Assembly (NCBI RefSeq): GCF_029360765.1
Contig: NZ_JARKNA010000013.1
Span: 1-64,000, forward strand
Source of the DNA: Terrimonas pollutisoli
GTDB taxonomy: Bacteria > Bacteroidota > Bacteroidia > Chitinophagales > Chitinophagaceae
Reading direction: 5' to 3'
DNA: 64,000 nt
Below, piece after piece: positions 16,667-25,566 of the stretch; the first letter of the stretch is position 1; each line of letters starts with the position of its first letter. The position numbers and the translations under genes are program-made. The notes under the pieces are model-generated. The model was given only the letters and a program-made list of their open reading frames with translations, did no database searches and was not told the origin of the DNA.

Positions 16667-17044
16667 TTATTGGCTAACGACCTCAGCTTCTTTATTGGTT
16701 ATATTTTCTTCAGTAGCCGCGGGGTCAGGCATCGGTGTATCATTAATGATCCGCAATTGCAAATCGGCATTTAAAATAAAATGATAGTGATGCTCGCGGA
16801 GTAATTTTTTCGTTACCTCATCTTCCAACAAAACAGCAACCAACTCTTTAGCTGCTGCGGATTGACTAACGGTATTAAACCGGCCATTAGTGACCTTTAC
16901 ATTGAATGAACAGGATGGTTTCCTGTTACGGTTCCCTTTTTCAAAATCAGTTCTGTTTAAACCGAGTCTTTGTTCTTCAGTGGCCGACTTCTTCAATAAA
17001 ATCCTAATAACTGGCAAGTACTTATTCCAGATTTGTGTGTACAT
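16667..17044 (-). CDS. Conserved hypothetical protein
   Basis: The 125-residue protein starts MYTQIWNKYLPVIRILLKKS; similar short proteins with this opening occur in Chitinophagaceae as far as I recall, with no function assigned. The middle has LNRTDFEK and CSFNVKV; the acidic C-terminus (DPAATEENITNKEAE) looks disordered. No signal peptide or membrane segment. It is convergent with DUF1080. Confidence 0.6.
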   Translation of the reverse strand: MYTQIWNKYLPVIRILLKKSATEEQRLGLNRTDFEKGNRNRKPSCSFNVKVTNGRFNTVSQSAAAKELVAVLLEDEVTKKLLREHHYHFILNADLQLRIINDTPMPDPAATEENITNKEAEVVSQ

Positions 17045-17288
17045 ACAAACTCATTTACAGGTAAAAAAATACTGGCAGCTCTACAAATTTACTGATCAAT
17101 TGCTCCGAAACCATCATTTAATTTTGCCGGCTGGCAATTCCTTGAATGCAGGCAGGCCTTTTTGCTCGATCAAATTTTTTAAAAACTGGTGTAAGTTTTG
17201 CCGTCTCAACCTTTTATCCCCGGTTTTGCTTTGTTGAAAAAAAAGCCGGGTTACTTATTTTCTGCTCCTTAATTTAAATAAAAAAATC

Positions 17289-17726
17289 ATGAAGCGACCT
17301 GTACTCGTTCTGCTATGTGCTTACGCATCTTCTGCGCAGTCACCATAGGAAGAAGTGTCCAATGCGATAAAAGATTATGTTGATGCGTTTTACTATGGCG
17401 ACACCGCCAGGATTCATCAAAGCATCAGCCGTGATGTTGTAAAATATGGATATTATATCCCGAAAGGCAAAACGGTTTACGAGGGTGAGCCGATGTCATT
17501 CCAGGAAATGATTAACTACGCAGCTGATGTAAAGAAACGCGGCGTAAACCCTAACGTGGAGAAATTTCCCAAAAAAATAGAAGTGCCCGATGTGCAGGAT
17601 CAAACTGCCAATGCAAAGCTGACGGCCTGGTGGGGAACGGATTATTTACTACTTGCCAGGCTACAGGGACGCTGGATGATCACACATGTATTGTGGCAGT
17701 CACCACCGCCAAAAAATAAATGCTAA
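17289..17726 (+). pseudogene. Secreted NTF2-like protein interrupted by an in-frame amber codon
   Basis: An ATG at 17289 opens MKRPVLVLLCAYASSAQSP, a complete short signal peptide, then a TAG at 17346-17348, and the same frame continues EEVSNAIKDYVDAFYYGDTA to 17726. The body matches the NTF2/lumazine-binding-like family of small secreted proteins (VDAFYYGDTARIHQSI, MITHVLW), whose members have a signal peptide right before this point. One base change (CAG or GAG to TAG) explains it. The downstream part could restart at GTG 17355, but then lacks export. Sequencing error is the main alternative. Confidence 0.7.
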
Positions 17727-17744
17727 TTTGCCGTAAAAGGTTTT

Positions 17745-18401
17745 ATGCTAACCAGCTTTTCCAAAACAGCAACTGCGTATATGATCATACTGCTCATTTT
17801 AGCCTGGCTGGCTCCCGCATTGCAACTATATATCTTGTTGCATAATGTTCCCGGCAATGGTCTTACTTACCTGCAGGCCGCGGGTCGGTTTCTACTTTTC
17901 TTTACCATACTCACCAACCTTCTTGTTGCCATCTCCATTACCTCAATCCTCTTAGCCCCGCAATCAAAGTGGGGACAATTTTTTTCAAAGCCCACTACGT
18001 TAACCGCCGTAGCGCTTTACATTTTTATCGTCGGCCTTGTATACAATATTATTTTACGCAACATCTGGGAGCCGGTTGGCCTGCAAAAATGGGTGGATGA
18101 AGCTTTACATGTGTTGGTACCCCTGTTATTTATTTTCTTCTGGTTATTTTTTGTGCCGAAGGGAAATTTGAAATGGCGTCATGCATTTTCCTGGCTCATC
18201 TACCCTGCACTATATCTTATCTATGCCGTGCTAAGAGGAGCCACGGAAGGATTCTATCCCTATCCTTTTATTGATGCAGGCCAGCTTGGCTATAACAGGG
18301 TCTTAATAAATGCAACAGGCCTGCTGCTTGTCTTTATTATCGCAGGCTTTTTATTTATAGGAATTGATCAGTTAAAGAGGCCAGCGCTAAAACCCGTTTA
18401 A
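17745..18401 (+). CDS. Pr6Pr family integral membrane protein
   Basis: The 218-residue protein has six hydrophobic segments (near 9-30, 46-70, 83-105, 118-142, 150-168, 185-208). The pattern GRFLLFFTILTNLLVAIS and the segment WVDEALHVLVPLLFIFFWLFF fit the Pr6Pr family, whose function is unknown. It lies 18 bases past the broken NTF2-like gene, and may be cotranscribed with it. Confidence 0.8.
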   Translation: MLTSFSKTATAYMIILLILAWLAPALQLYILLHNVPGNGLTYLQAAGRFLLFFTILTNLLVAISITSILLAPQSKWGQFFSKPTTLTAVALYIFIVGLVYNIILRNIWEPVGLQKWVDEALHVLVPLLFIFFWLFFVPKGNLKWRHAFSWLIYPALYLIYAVLRGATEGFYPYPFIDAGQLGYNRVLINATGLLLVFIIAGFLFIGIDQLKRPALKPV

Positions 18402-18465
18402 AGGGCTGCTCGTTCAAATTTTTAAGAAAATATTTCGCAATGGCTATTTTTGGCAAAAGAATTTC

Positions 18466-19350
18466 ATGATCTCTTACAACCCGAAAGATTGGTTCACTTA
18501 CCTTTTTCGCTTTCATAAAGCTGATACCGTTCGCAAACTGGCGCCACTTATTATAGGAATTTGCGTTTATTCTGCACTCATCGCTTTTCTCGAGTTGGAA
18601 TATTGGAAACTTTCAGCCAACAGTTATGTTAAGAATATCCCTGTGATGCATACATTATTGGGTTTTGCGATTTCCATGTTGCTGGTGTTTAGAACGAATA
18701 CGGCTTATGATCGCTGGTGGGAAGGCCGCAAGCTTTGGGGAAGCCTGGTTAATAATAGCCGTAACCTCGCTTTAAAACTTTCATCTTTTTTGGCCATTGA
18801 GGAAAATGCACAACGCTCTTTTTTCAGGAAAATTATACCGGCTTACGCTTACAGCCTGCACAATCATCTGCATTCCGAAAAAATACGTATAGAGCTTTTT
18901 GAAGATGAAGAGCACGGCCATGTATTTAAAAAAATCGATCAAAACAAACATGTTCCTAACCAGATAGCATTGCTTATATTTCATCATGTACAAAAATTGT
19001 ATAAAGAAAACAAAATCACCGGTGACCAATTGATCGTTCTTAATAGCGAACTACAATCCTTTACTGATATTTGCGGCGCCTGCGAACGCATCAAAAACAC
19101 TCCCATCCCTTTTTCTTATAGTGTATTTATCAAGAAATTTATTTTTATTTATGTAATGACATTGCCGTTTGGGTATGTATTCTCACTTGGTTATTATGTT
19201 ATCCCTGTAGTGGCCATTGTGTTCTATGTATTGGCAAGTCTTGAATTGATCGCAGAGGAGATTGAAGACCCTTTTGGCGGTGATCCAAATGATGTTCCAT
19301 CGGAGAAATTAGCGGCAACCATTCATCGCACCATTGCAGAAATTATTTAA
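18466..19350 (+). CDS. Bestrophin-like membrane channel protein
   Basis: The 294-residue protein has the RFP-TM/bestrophin-like fold of the UPF0187 family: LAPLIIGICVYSALIAF near 27, the motif FRTNTAYDRWWEGRKLWG near 85-102, and a C-terminal PFGGDPNDVP, which is the conserved calcium/acidic loop of this family. Bacterial members form pentameric ion channels in the inner membrane. It is followed 34 bases later by the S9 peptidase. Confidence 0.88.
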   Translation: MISYNPKDWFTYLFRFHKADTVRKLAPLIIGICVYSALIAFLELEYWKLSANSYVKNIPVMHTLLGFAISMLLVFRTNTAYDRWWEGRKLWGSLVNNSRNLALKLSSFLAIEENAQRSFFRKIIPAYAYSLHNHLHSEKIRIELFEDEEHGHVFKKIDQNKHVPNQIALLIFHHVQKLYKENKITGDQLIVLNSELQSFTDICGACERIKNTPIPFSYSVFIKKFIFIYVMTLPFGYVFSLGYYVIPVVAIVFYVLASLELIAEEIEDPFGGDPNDVPSEKLAATIHRTIAEII

Positions 19351-19384
19351 ACGGTCCCCTCCTAAAAAGCAGAAAGCAATCACC

Positions 19385-21799
19385 ATGACTAAAAAAGCCT
19401 GTACGGTCATTTTCATTGTAGCAATCACCTCTTCGCATGCACAGCAAAAGCCGGACAAACTCACTGTTGAAAAAATAATGCGTGATCCTAAGTGGATCGG
19501 CACTTCGCCTTCATCACCACAATGGAGCGCTGATGGGAAGACTATTTTCTTCAATTGGAATCCCGATAAGGCCATAGCAGATTCGTTATACTATATCACA
19601 CTGGAAAATAAGGTGCCGGTTAAAGCCAGTGTTTTTCAAAAACAAGCTCTTCTTACTGCTAATTCCCTTGTATATAATAAAAACAGGACAGCGTATGCTT
19701 ATACAAAAGATGGAGATGTTTTTTATACAGATATAAAATTGGCTAAAACAAAAAGGATCACCGAAACAACTGACAATGAAAGCAACCCACAATTTTCGTT
19801 CAATGATCGGAAAGTCATTTACAATCGCAGCCAAAACCTTTATGCCTGGAATATCGCCACGGGAGAAACACAGCAACTTACTAATCTTAAAAGTGGAACA
19901 GCGGGTCAGAGCGGAGGAGCAGCTACACGGGGCGTTGCCACTTCGTCAAGGACAAGCACCGAAATTCTCAGCCAGCAGGAAACCTGGTTAAAAAGAGATC
20001 AACTGCAATATTTTGAAGTATTGCGTTCAAGGAAAGAAAAAAAAGATGAAGCAGAAAAATACACCAACGCAACTAAGCCAAAAGAATTACGCAGCATCAG
20101 CATTGAGGATAAAATTTTGCAAGGCTTAGCCATTAGCCCTGATGGCCGCTTTGTGAGTTATCGTTTGTCAAAACCAGTATCAAATCAAAAGACAACGATT
20201 GTTCCCAATTTTGTAACAGAAACGGGCTTCACGACAGATATACCTGCCCGTACAAAAGTAGGTGCAGCAGAAGGCAGCACTGAATTCTTTATCTACGACC
20301 GGGAAAGAGATACTGTATATGCTGTGAAAATTGATTCTATCCCCGGTATTAACGATCTGCCCGATTATGTAAAAGATTATCCAAAACAGTTGGAAGAAAG
20401 AACAAAAGAACCTGTAGCCCGGGCTGTTACTGTTTTTGGTCCTTATTGGTCGCCAAACGGAACGCATGCAGTTGTTGATCTTCGTTCGCAGGATAATAAA
20501 GATCGCTGGCTGATGACATGGGACCGGTCATCCAACCAATTGAAATTATTAGATCGTCAGCGTGATGAAGCGTGGATCGGAGGCCCGGGGATCTTTGGCA
20601 ATATTGGCTGGACAGATGAAAATACCCTTTGGTTTCAGTCCGAAGCAACTGGCTACTCCCACCTTTATACCATCAACGTAGTGAAAGCAGAAAAGAAAGC
20701 TCTGACGGCCGGCAACTACGAGATACAACGGGCACAACTTTCCAACGACAAGAAATATTTTTATATCACTACCAACGAAGTACATCCCGGAGAACAACAT
20801 TTTTATCGCCTGACCATTGCCAGTGGTAAGAGGGAAAGATTAACTACGCAAATGGGGGCTAACCAGGTAAGCCTTTCACCTGACGAAAAATATTTAGCCA
20901 TATTATATTCTTATTCTACTAAACCATGGGAATTGTATTTACAGGAAAATAAAGTAGGTGGCAAAACAGAGCAAATAACCGTCAAGGCTCAAAGCGAGGA
21001 GTTTAAAACCTATGCCTGGAAAGATCCTGAGGTAGTAACATTTCCTGCCCGGGATGGAGCCAATGTGTATGCAAGATTATACAGGCCCACCAACCCCCAT
21101 TCCAATAAGCCAGCCGTTTTGTTTGTACATGGAGCCGGTTATTTGCAAAATGCTCATAAATGGTGGAGCCAGTATTTCAGGGAATACATGTTTAACAATC
21201 TGCTCGCCGACAATGGTTACTACGTATTGGATGTTGATTATCGTGGCAGTGCGGGTTATGGCCGGGACTGGCGCACAGGCATTTACCGGTTTATGGGTGG
21301 CAAAGACCTGAGTGATCATGTAGACGGTGTAAACTGGCTGGTAAAAAAATTTGGTGTTGACCCGAAACATGTCGGTTTATATGGTGGATCATACGGTGGA
21401 TTTATTACGCTGATGGGAATGTTCAATGAGCCTAATACATTCGCCGCAGGCGCAGCATTGAGACCCGTTACAGACTGGGCAAATTATAATCACCCTTACA
21501 CGTCCAATATTTTGAATGAGCCTTTTACCGATTCAATTGCCTATCGTAAAAGTTCTCCATTTTATTTTGCAGAGGGCTTGAAAGGCGATCTCCTTATCTG
21601 CCATGGCATGGTGGATGTAAATGTGCACTACCAGGACGCTGTAAAGCTGGCTCAACGATTGATCGAATTAGGAAAAGATAATTGGGAACTCGCATCTTAC
21701 CCAATGGAAGATCATGGATTTATTGAACCCAGTAGTTGGACAGATGAGTATAAAAGAATCTTTAAACTGTTTGAGAGAGTATTGAAAAGTGAAAGGTGA
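19385..21799 (+). CDS. Secreted S9 family peptidase (dipeptidyl peptidase IV-like)
   Basis: The protein has 804 residues from MTKKACTVIF; the frame begins earlier at 19334 but those codons overlap the bestrophin gene. The signal peptide ends SHAQ near 20. A beta-propeller fills about residues 40-540 (WSADGKTIFF, ISPDGRFVSYR, LSPDEKYLAIL), followed by an alpha/beta-hydrolase domain with VDYRGSAGYGRDWR, the nucleophile GGSYGG near 667, HGMVDVNVHYQDA and EDHGF. It cleaves dipeptides from peptide N-termini in the periplasm or at the surface. Full length, intact triad. Confidence 0.93.
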   Translation: MTKKACTVIFIVAITSSHAQQKPDKLTVEKIMRDPKWIGTSPSSPQWSADGKTIFFNWNPDKAIADSLYYITLENKVPVKASVFQKQALLTANSLVYNKNRTAYAYTKDGDVFYTDIKLAKTKRITETTDNESNPQFSFNDRKVIYNRSQNLYAWNIATGETQQLTNLKSGTAGQSGGAATRGVATSSRTSTEILSQQETWLKRDQLQYFEVLRSRKEKKDEAEKYTNATKPKELRSISIEDKILQGLAISPDGRFVSYRLSKPVSNQKTTIVPNFVTETGFTTDIPARTKVGAAEGSTEFFIYDRERDTVYAVKIDSIPGINDLPDYVKDYPKQLEERTKEPVARAVTVFGPYWSPNGTHAVVDLRSQDNKDRWLMTWDRSSNQLKLLDRQRDEAWIGGPGIFGNIGWTDENTLWFQSEATGYSHLYTINVVKAEKKALTAGNYEIQRAQLSNDKKYFYITTNEVHPGEQHFYRLTIASGKRERLTTQMGANQVSLSPDEKYLAILYSYSTKPWELYLQENKVGGKTEQITVKAQSEEFKTYAWKDPEVVTFPARDGANVYARLYRPTNPHSNKPAVLFVHGAGYLQNAHKWWSQYFREYMFNNLLADNGYYVLDVDYRGSAGYGRDWRTGIYRFMGGKDLSDHVDGVNWLVKKFGVDPKHVGLYGGSYGGFITLMGMFNEPNTFAAGAALRPVTDWANYNHPYTSNILNEPFTDSIAYRKSSPFYFAEGLKGDLLICHGMVDVNVHYQDAVKLAQRLIELGKDNWELASYPMEDHGFIEPSSWTDEYKRIFKLFERVLKSER

Positions 21800-21810
21800 A
21801 AACCAGAAAA

Positions 21811-21872
21811 GCCCCGTAGGGGCGTGATGTTTGTAGAAGGAATGGTGTTGATTGAATGAGCTCCGTAGGAGC
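21811..21872. repeat. Pair of short palindromes (REP-like)
   Basis: GCCCCGTAGGGGC (21811-21823) and GCTCCGTAGGAGC (21860-21872) are related palindromes 36 bases apart, with GTTTGTAGAA after the first. This unit recurs in Bacteroidota intergenic regions. Here it lies just after the S9 gene and may also help end transcription. Confidence 0.65.
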
Positions 21873-21965
21873 GATATAATTGATGAATAGAATTACAGTT
21901 GTACAAGAGTGCAACAGACGATGATAGAAGCAATGCAGATAGAAACCATAAACCACAAACTTCTC

Positions 21966-21973
21966 TATATTTG
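21966..21973 (+). promoter_or_regulatory. Bacteroidota -7 promoter motif for accD
   Basis: TATATTTG fits TAnnTTTG and lies 21 bases ahead of the accD ATG at 21994. No clear -33 TTG at the usual spacing. Confidence 0.5.
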
Positions 21974-21993
21974 TACCTCAACAAAAAAAGGTC

Positions 21994-22908
21994 ATGGCCA
22001 AACAAATCGAAGATTTTGATGCGAACCTGGCAGGCGAAGAAGGAAAAACAGAAGAGACGAAAAGCAACTGGTTCAAACGCATAAAAAAAGGGATCAATAC
22101 CAAAACCTCGGAAAAGAAAGAAACACCGGAGGGGCTATGGACAAAATGCCCTAATTGTAATTATATCTGTACGATCTCTGAACTGCGGGAACACCTGTTT
22201 GTATGCCCGAAATGCAACTATCATCACCGCGTCAACAGTGCGGAATATTACGATATTCTTTTTGACAATGGAGAGTACGATGAGTTGTTTGAAAATATCC
22301 GCAGCAAAGATTTCCTGGAATTTACCGACCTGAAACCGTATAAAAAAAGATTGGAAGAAATATGGAGTAAAACAGACCTGAAAGACTCAATGCGGGTGGC
22401 AGTCGGAAAAGTTGGCGGCTATGATATTGTAATTGCTTGTATGGATTTTGAATTTATCGGAGGTTCGCTCGGTAGTGTGATGGGTGAAAAATTTTCCCGG
22501 GCAGTTGACTACTGCCTCCAGCATAAGATGCCTTATATGGTTATAAGCAAAAGCGGTGGCGCCCGAATGATGGAAAGTGCATTTTCGCTGATGCAACTGG
22601 CCAAAACAAGCGGTAAACTATCACAACTGAGTGATGCCAAACTGCCCTATATTTCTTTATTAACTGATCCTACCTTTGGCGGTATCTCTGCCTCCTTTGG
22701 CATGTTGGGCGATTTAAATATTGCTGAACCCGATGCATTAATTGGATTTGCCGGCCCAAGGGTAATTAAAGAAACAATTAAAAAAGACCTGCCGGAAGGT
22801 TTCCAGCGAAGTGAATTTGTATTGGAGCATGGGTTTTTGGATTTCATCGTGCCGAGGAATGAGTTGAAACAAAAATTGGCAACCGTATTAGGTCTTTTTA
22901 AAAATTAA
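21994..22908 (+). CDS. accD: Acetyl-CoA carboxylase carboxyltransferase subunit beta
   Basis: The 304-residue protein transfers carboxyl from biotin to acetyl-CoA in fatty-acid synthesis, with AccA (not in this window). A four-cysteine zinc ribbon, CPNCNYIC...CPKCNYHH, is at about 51-73. The crotonase-type core has GGSLGSVMGEK, KSGGARMMESAFSLMQ and DPTFGGISASFGMLGD. An acidic N-terminal tail of about 25 residues precedes the family start. Single gene with its own promoter motif. Confidence 0.95.
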   Translation: MAKQIEDFDANLAGEEGKTEETKSNWFKRIKKGINTKTSEKKETPEGLWTKCPNCNYICTISELREHLFVCPKCNYHHRVNSAEYYDILFDNGEYDELFENIRSKDFLEFTDLKPYKKRLEEIWSKTDLKDSMRVAVGKVGGYDIVIACMDFEFIGGSLGSVMGEKFSRAVDYCLQHKMPYMVISKSGGARMMESAFSLMQLAKTSGKLSQLSDAKLPYISLLTDPTFGGISASFGMLGDLNIAEPDALIGFAGPRVIKETIKKDLPEGFQRSEFVLEHGFLDFIVPRNELKQKLATVLGLFKN

Positions 22909-22930
22909 TAACAACAATTTTGCATTTAGC

Positions 22931-22952
22931 AACCCTGGCCAAGGCCGGGGTT
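22931..22952 (+). terminator. Weak hairpin downstream of accD
   Basis: AACCCTGGCC and GGCCGGGGTT can pair with one G-T wobble around a two-base loop, followed by CATTATATTT rather than a clean T run. Possible terminator; the loop is short. Confidence 0.35.
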
Positions 22953-22984
22953 CATTATATTTAAAAGCCTTTAACCGGGCTTCC

Positions 22985-22992
22985 TATATTTG
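22985..22992 (+). promoter_or_regulatory. Bacteroidota -7 promoter motif for smpB
   Basis: TATATTTG lies 15 bases ahead of the smpB ATG at 23007 and fits TAnnTTTG. No clear -33 element. Confidence 0.5.
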
Positions 22993-23006
22993 TAGATTAG
23001 TGGTGT

Positions 23007-23444
23007 ATGAACGAAATAAAAAACAGGTCGGCCTATCATGAATACTTCATTGATACGAAATATGAAGCAGGAATGGTCTTGTTGGGTACTGAGGTAAAAT
23101 CAATAAGAGGTGGCAAAGTAAGTTTTAATGATAGTTATTGTTTAATTCATAAAGGAGAAGTGTGGATTAAGTCGTTGCATATTGCTGAATACTCACATGG
23201 CAATCTCAATAATCATGACCCGGTACGTGACCGGAAGTTGTTATTGCAAAAGCGAGAGATCAAAAAAATAGAAGCAAAACTGAAAGAAAAAGGTTTTACC
23301 CTCGTGCCGCTCCGAATGTACCTGAATGAAAAAGGATTAGTAAAAATTGAGATTGGTCTTGCCAAAGGGAAAAAACTGCATGACAAACGGGAAACTCTCA
23401 GGAAAAAAGACGTGGAGCGGGAAATGAAGCGTTATATCAAATAA
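23007..23444 (+). CDS. smpB: SsrA-binding protein SmpB
   Basis: The 145-residue protein has the SmpB core: AYHEYFIDTKYEAGMVLLGTEVKSIR (parts: YEAGMVLLGTEVKS), AEYSHGNLNNHDP, and RDRKLLLQKREI. It binds tmRNA and delivers it to stalled ribosomes for trans-translation. The C-terminal tail KKDVEREMKRYIK is basic as required for ribosome entry. I did not find the tmRNA gene ssrA next to it. Confidence 0.96.
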   Translation: MNEIKNRSAYHEYFIDTKYEAGMVLLGTEVKSIRGGKVSFNDSYCLIHKGEVWIKSLHIAEYSHGNLNNHDPVRDRKLLLQKREIKKIEAKLKEKGFTLVPLRMYLNEKGLVKIEIGLAKGKKLHDKRETLRKKDVEREMKRYIK

Positions 23445-23584
23445 ATAATATCCGCCGTTACCTTATTTAAGCATGGTTTTTGACAATCATCGCACCATAC
23501 CGGGGCATGATTCTATGATGAAAATTGTGCGTGGCTTCTTCCATCAACGGAAGATCAACCGGCAAAAAAATAAACACTAAGTGG

Positions 23585-24508
23585 ATGAAAAAACTGATCC
23601 TGCTCGCTTTTATAATTGTTTCAATACAATCCTCCTCCCAATCCGTTTTTGGATACTGGTATGGTAAAGCCAATGTAAAAACAAAAAGCTCGGCCAGCAA
23701 TTATTTGGTCGAACTAATTCTGCAACCCGGCAAGGGCCAGGTAAATGGAATCCTTAGCTATTACTTTAAAAATACATTTCGCAGTGTACAGGTAAAGGGA
23801 ACCTATGATACCAAAACCCGTCAACTAAGATTGTTTGACATACCGGTTACCTACTATGGTTCGTTGAGCACTATGGAAGTGGATTGTATGATGAACCTGC
23901 TGGCTACTTTGCGGGTAGCAAAAGCCGGATCAAATCTCGTAGGTAGCTTCCTGGGCATGCCGGATAATAAATACATGTGTGTTGATGTAAACTTTAATCT
24001 TGTACTCAGCGCTGATATGAGCAAGCAAGACTCAGTGCTGACAGCTTTACGAAACTTTAAAGAAGCCAACCAGGTTTGGAAACCTACTACATTCGATACA
24101 CTGCCACCGGCAGTAACCGTATTACAGCGAAAAGTAATCAACTATGTGGTAGAAAATCAATTCAAAGAAAGAGAAAACGTGGTCGCTGACGAAATAGAGG
24201 TAGATTCTGATTCATTAAAAGTTGATTTTTACGATAATGGCGAAGTAGATGGGGATTCTATTTCTGTATTCTTCAACAACCAGCTGATGGCTTTTTCACA
24301 AAAGTTGAGTACAAGATCGCTTCATTTTGATATTGCGCTCGATAACAGCAAAGACTTAAATGAATTGAGTATGTTCGCCGACAATCTCGGCAGCATACCA
24401 CCCAATACTGCGTTGATGATTGTAACAGACGGCGAGAAAAAACACCAGATACGACTGTCGAGCAATTTTGAAAAGAATGCCACGATCAGGATTCGAAAGA
24501 AGAAGTGA
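23585..24508 (+). CDS. Secreted protein of unknown function
   Basis: The protein has 307 residues from MKKLILLAF, with a signal peptide ending SSSQ near 19. It starts with GYWYGKANVKTKSSASNYLVELIL, a beta-rich domain with QVKGTYDTKTRQLRLFDIP, and ends with a second part (VDFYDNGEVDGDSISVFFNNQL...) that looks like a calcium-adhesin-type or beta-sandwich domain seen in other Bacteroidota secreted proteins. I cannot name a function. Confidence 0.65.
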   Translation: MKKLILLAFIIVSIQSSSQSVFGYWYGKANVKTKSSASNYLVELILQPGKGQVNGILSYYFKNTFRSVQVKGTYDTKTRQLRLFDIPVTYYGSLSTMEVDCMMNLLATLRVAKAGSNLVGSFLGMPDNKYMCVDVNFNLVLSADMSKQDSVLTALRNFKEANQVWKPTTFDTLPPAVTVLQRKVINYVVENQFKERENVVADEIEVDSDSLKVDFYDNGEVDGDSISVFFNNQLMAFSQKLSTRSLHFDIALDNSKDLNELSMFADNLGSIPPNTALMIVTDGEKKHQIRLSSNFEKNATIRIRKKK

Positions 24509-24510
24509 TA

Positions 24511-24540
24511 CCCTTCAAACCTCCCTAAAGGGGAGGCTTT
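24511..24540. repeat. CCTCCC-type palindromic repeat, copy 1
   Basis: CTTCAAACCTCCCTAAAGGG followed by GAGGCTTT is the reverse-orientation version of the repeat at 24687-24715 and 25532-25559. It lies just after the secreted-protein gene. The stem CCTCCC/GGGAGG-type with TTTA centre is typical of this phylum. Confidence 0.6.
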
Positions 24541-24686
24541 GGACTCCGATTGAAAAGGGATATCTTCTTTAACCCGCAAGGTTTTTTCCTATTTTTTAAA
24601 TACGAATAGTTTTATACTCACCTCTTCTTACCAATAGGATAATTATTCATCAAAAGCATCTTCAATAAGCAGGGGCTGTGCGATGG

Positions 24687-24715
24687 AGGCCTCCCTTTAG
24701 GGAGGTTGGGAGGGT
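24687..24715. repeat. CCTCCC-type palindromic repeat, copy 2
   Basis: GCCTCCCTTTAGGGAGGTTG then GGAGGGTTT abuts the stop of the mgtC-like gene. Shared core with copies 1 and 3. Confidence 0.6.
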
Positions 24716-25363
24716 TTACAATGAAAAAGCGGTAATATGCCTATTGTTCACCAGGTATTCTTCCAGCCATTTCAATTTTTTCACCCGGATGGATGCCTCT
24801 ACCGAAATGATGATTTTATCATCTCTTAGTTCCAATCGTTTTTCTTCAACCGAAATTCCCTGGTCCCTGATAGCGGCCAGAATTTCATCCCTGAAATGAC
24901 TGTTACTTTTTTCCATCTCAAAAACGAGATCCCTTCCCTGCTTTCGTGGCCGGAAAACTTTATTGATCCATTTGCTGGAAAAAACAATGAATAGGGCTGC
25001 CGCTATAAATGTTCCGGCTAGATAAAATTCGCCAAAACCAATCGCCATACCCACGGCAGCAGATAACCAGATGATGCCAGCTGTGGTCAAACCCGACACA
25101 TCGATCTTATCCTTGAAAATCACACCTGCGCCAATAAAACCAATACCGCTTACAACGTAAGATGCAATACGGGTAGCTTCTTTGTCGCCGCCGCCAATTT
25201 TATAAGAAAGAATCGTGAACAGTGCAGAGCCGAGACAAATAACAGTAATCGTTTTTAACCCGGCCGCTTTATCCTTCAATTCCCGCTCGAGACCCAGAAT
25301 CATACCGGCGGCAACAGCGAGCAATGCTTTATAAAGGTCTAATATTTCCCAATGGTCAATCAT
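24716..25363 (-). CDS. MgtC/SapB family membrane protein
   Basis: The 215-residue protein has the MgtC N-terminal domain: LAVAAGMILGLERELKDKAAGLKT (parts: GMILGLERE, KAAGLKT), then several membrane helices to about 130, with SYVVSGIGFIGAGVIF and TTAGIIWLSAAVGMAIG diagnostic. A cytoplasmic ACT-like C-terminal domain of about 75 residues follows. MgtC proteins affect Mg and ATP balance; many family members are general housekeeping membrane proteins. It is bounded on both sides by CCTCCC-type repeats. Confidence 0.88.
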   Translation of the reverse strand: MIDHWEILDLYKALLAVAAGMILGLERELKDKAAGLKTITVICLGSALFTILSYKIGGGDKEATRIASYVVSGIGFIGAGVIFKDKIDVSGLTTAGIIWLSAAVGMAIGFGEFYLAGTFIAAALFIVFSSKWINKVFRPRKQGRDLVFEMEKSNSHFRDEILAAIRDQGISVEEKRLELRDDKIIISVEASIRVKKLKWLEEYLVNNRHITAFSL

Positions 25364-25531
25364 AAAACCACAAACCCCTAACGGGGCTTATCCTCCGTGT
25401 TTTGTAAGTTGCTTAAGTATCGAACTTTCAACACCAAAAGACAAACGAAATAATTAAGTATTTCACAGCTTCATTGATCGGCGGCCGTGAAAAAATAATA
25501 CTATGCTTCCAGTCGGCTTTGTGCGGCGGCA

Positions 25532-25559
25532 AGCCTCCCTTTAGGGAGGTTTGGAGGGT
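25532..25559. repeat. CCTCCC-type palindromic repeat, copy 3
   Basis: AGCCTCCCTTTAGGGAGGTT then TGGAGGGT, nearly the same as copy 2, lies 8 bases from the parC stop. A different palindrome, CCCCTAACGGGG, is at 25375-25386 just ahead of the mgtC start. Confidence 0.6.
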
Positions 25560-25566
25560 TCGGGTT

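Noticed and set aside
22909..23006. tmRNA gene (ssrA) next to smpB
   Set aside because: The 98-base spacer is too short and no tRNA-like ends are visible; the next spacer (23445-23584) is likewise too short.
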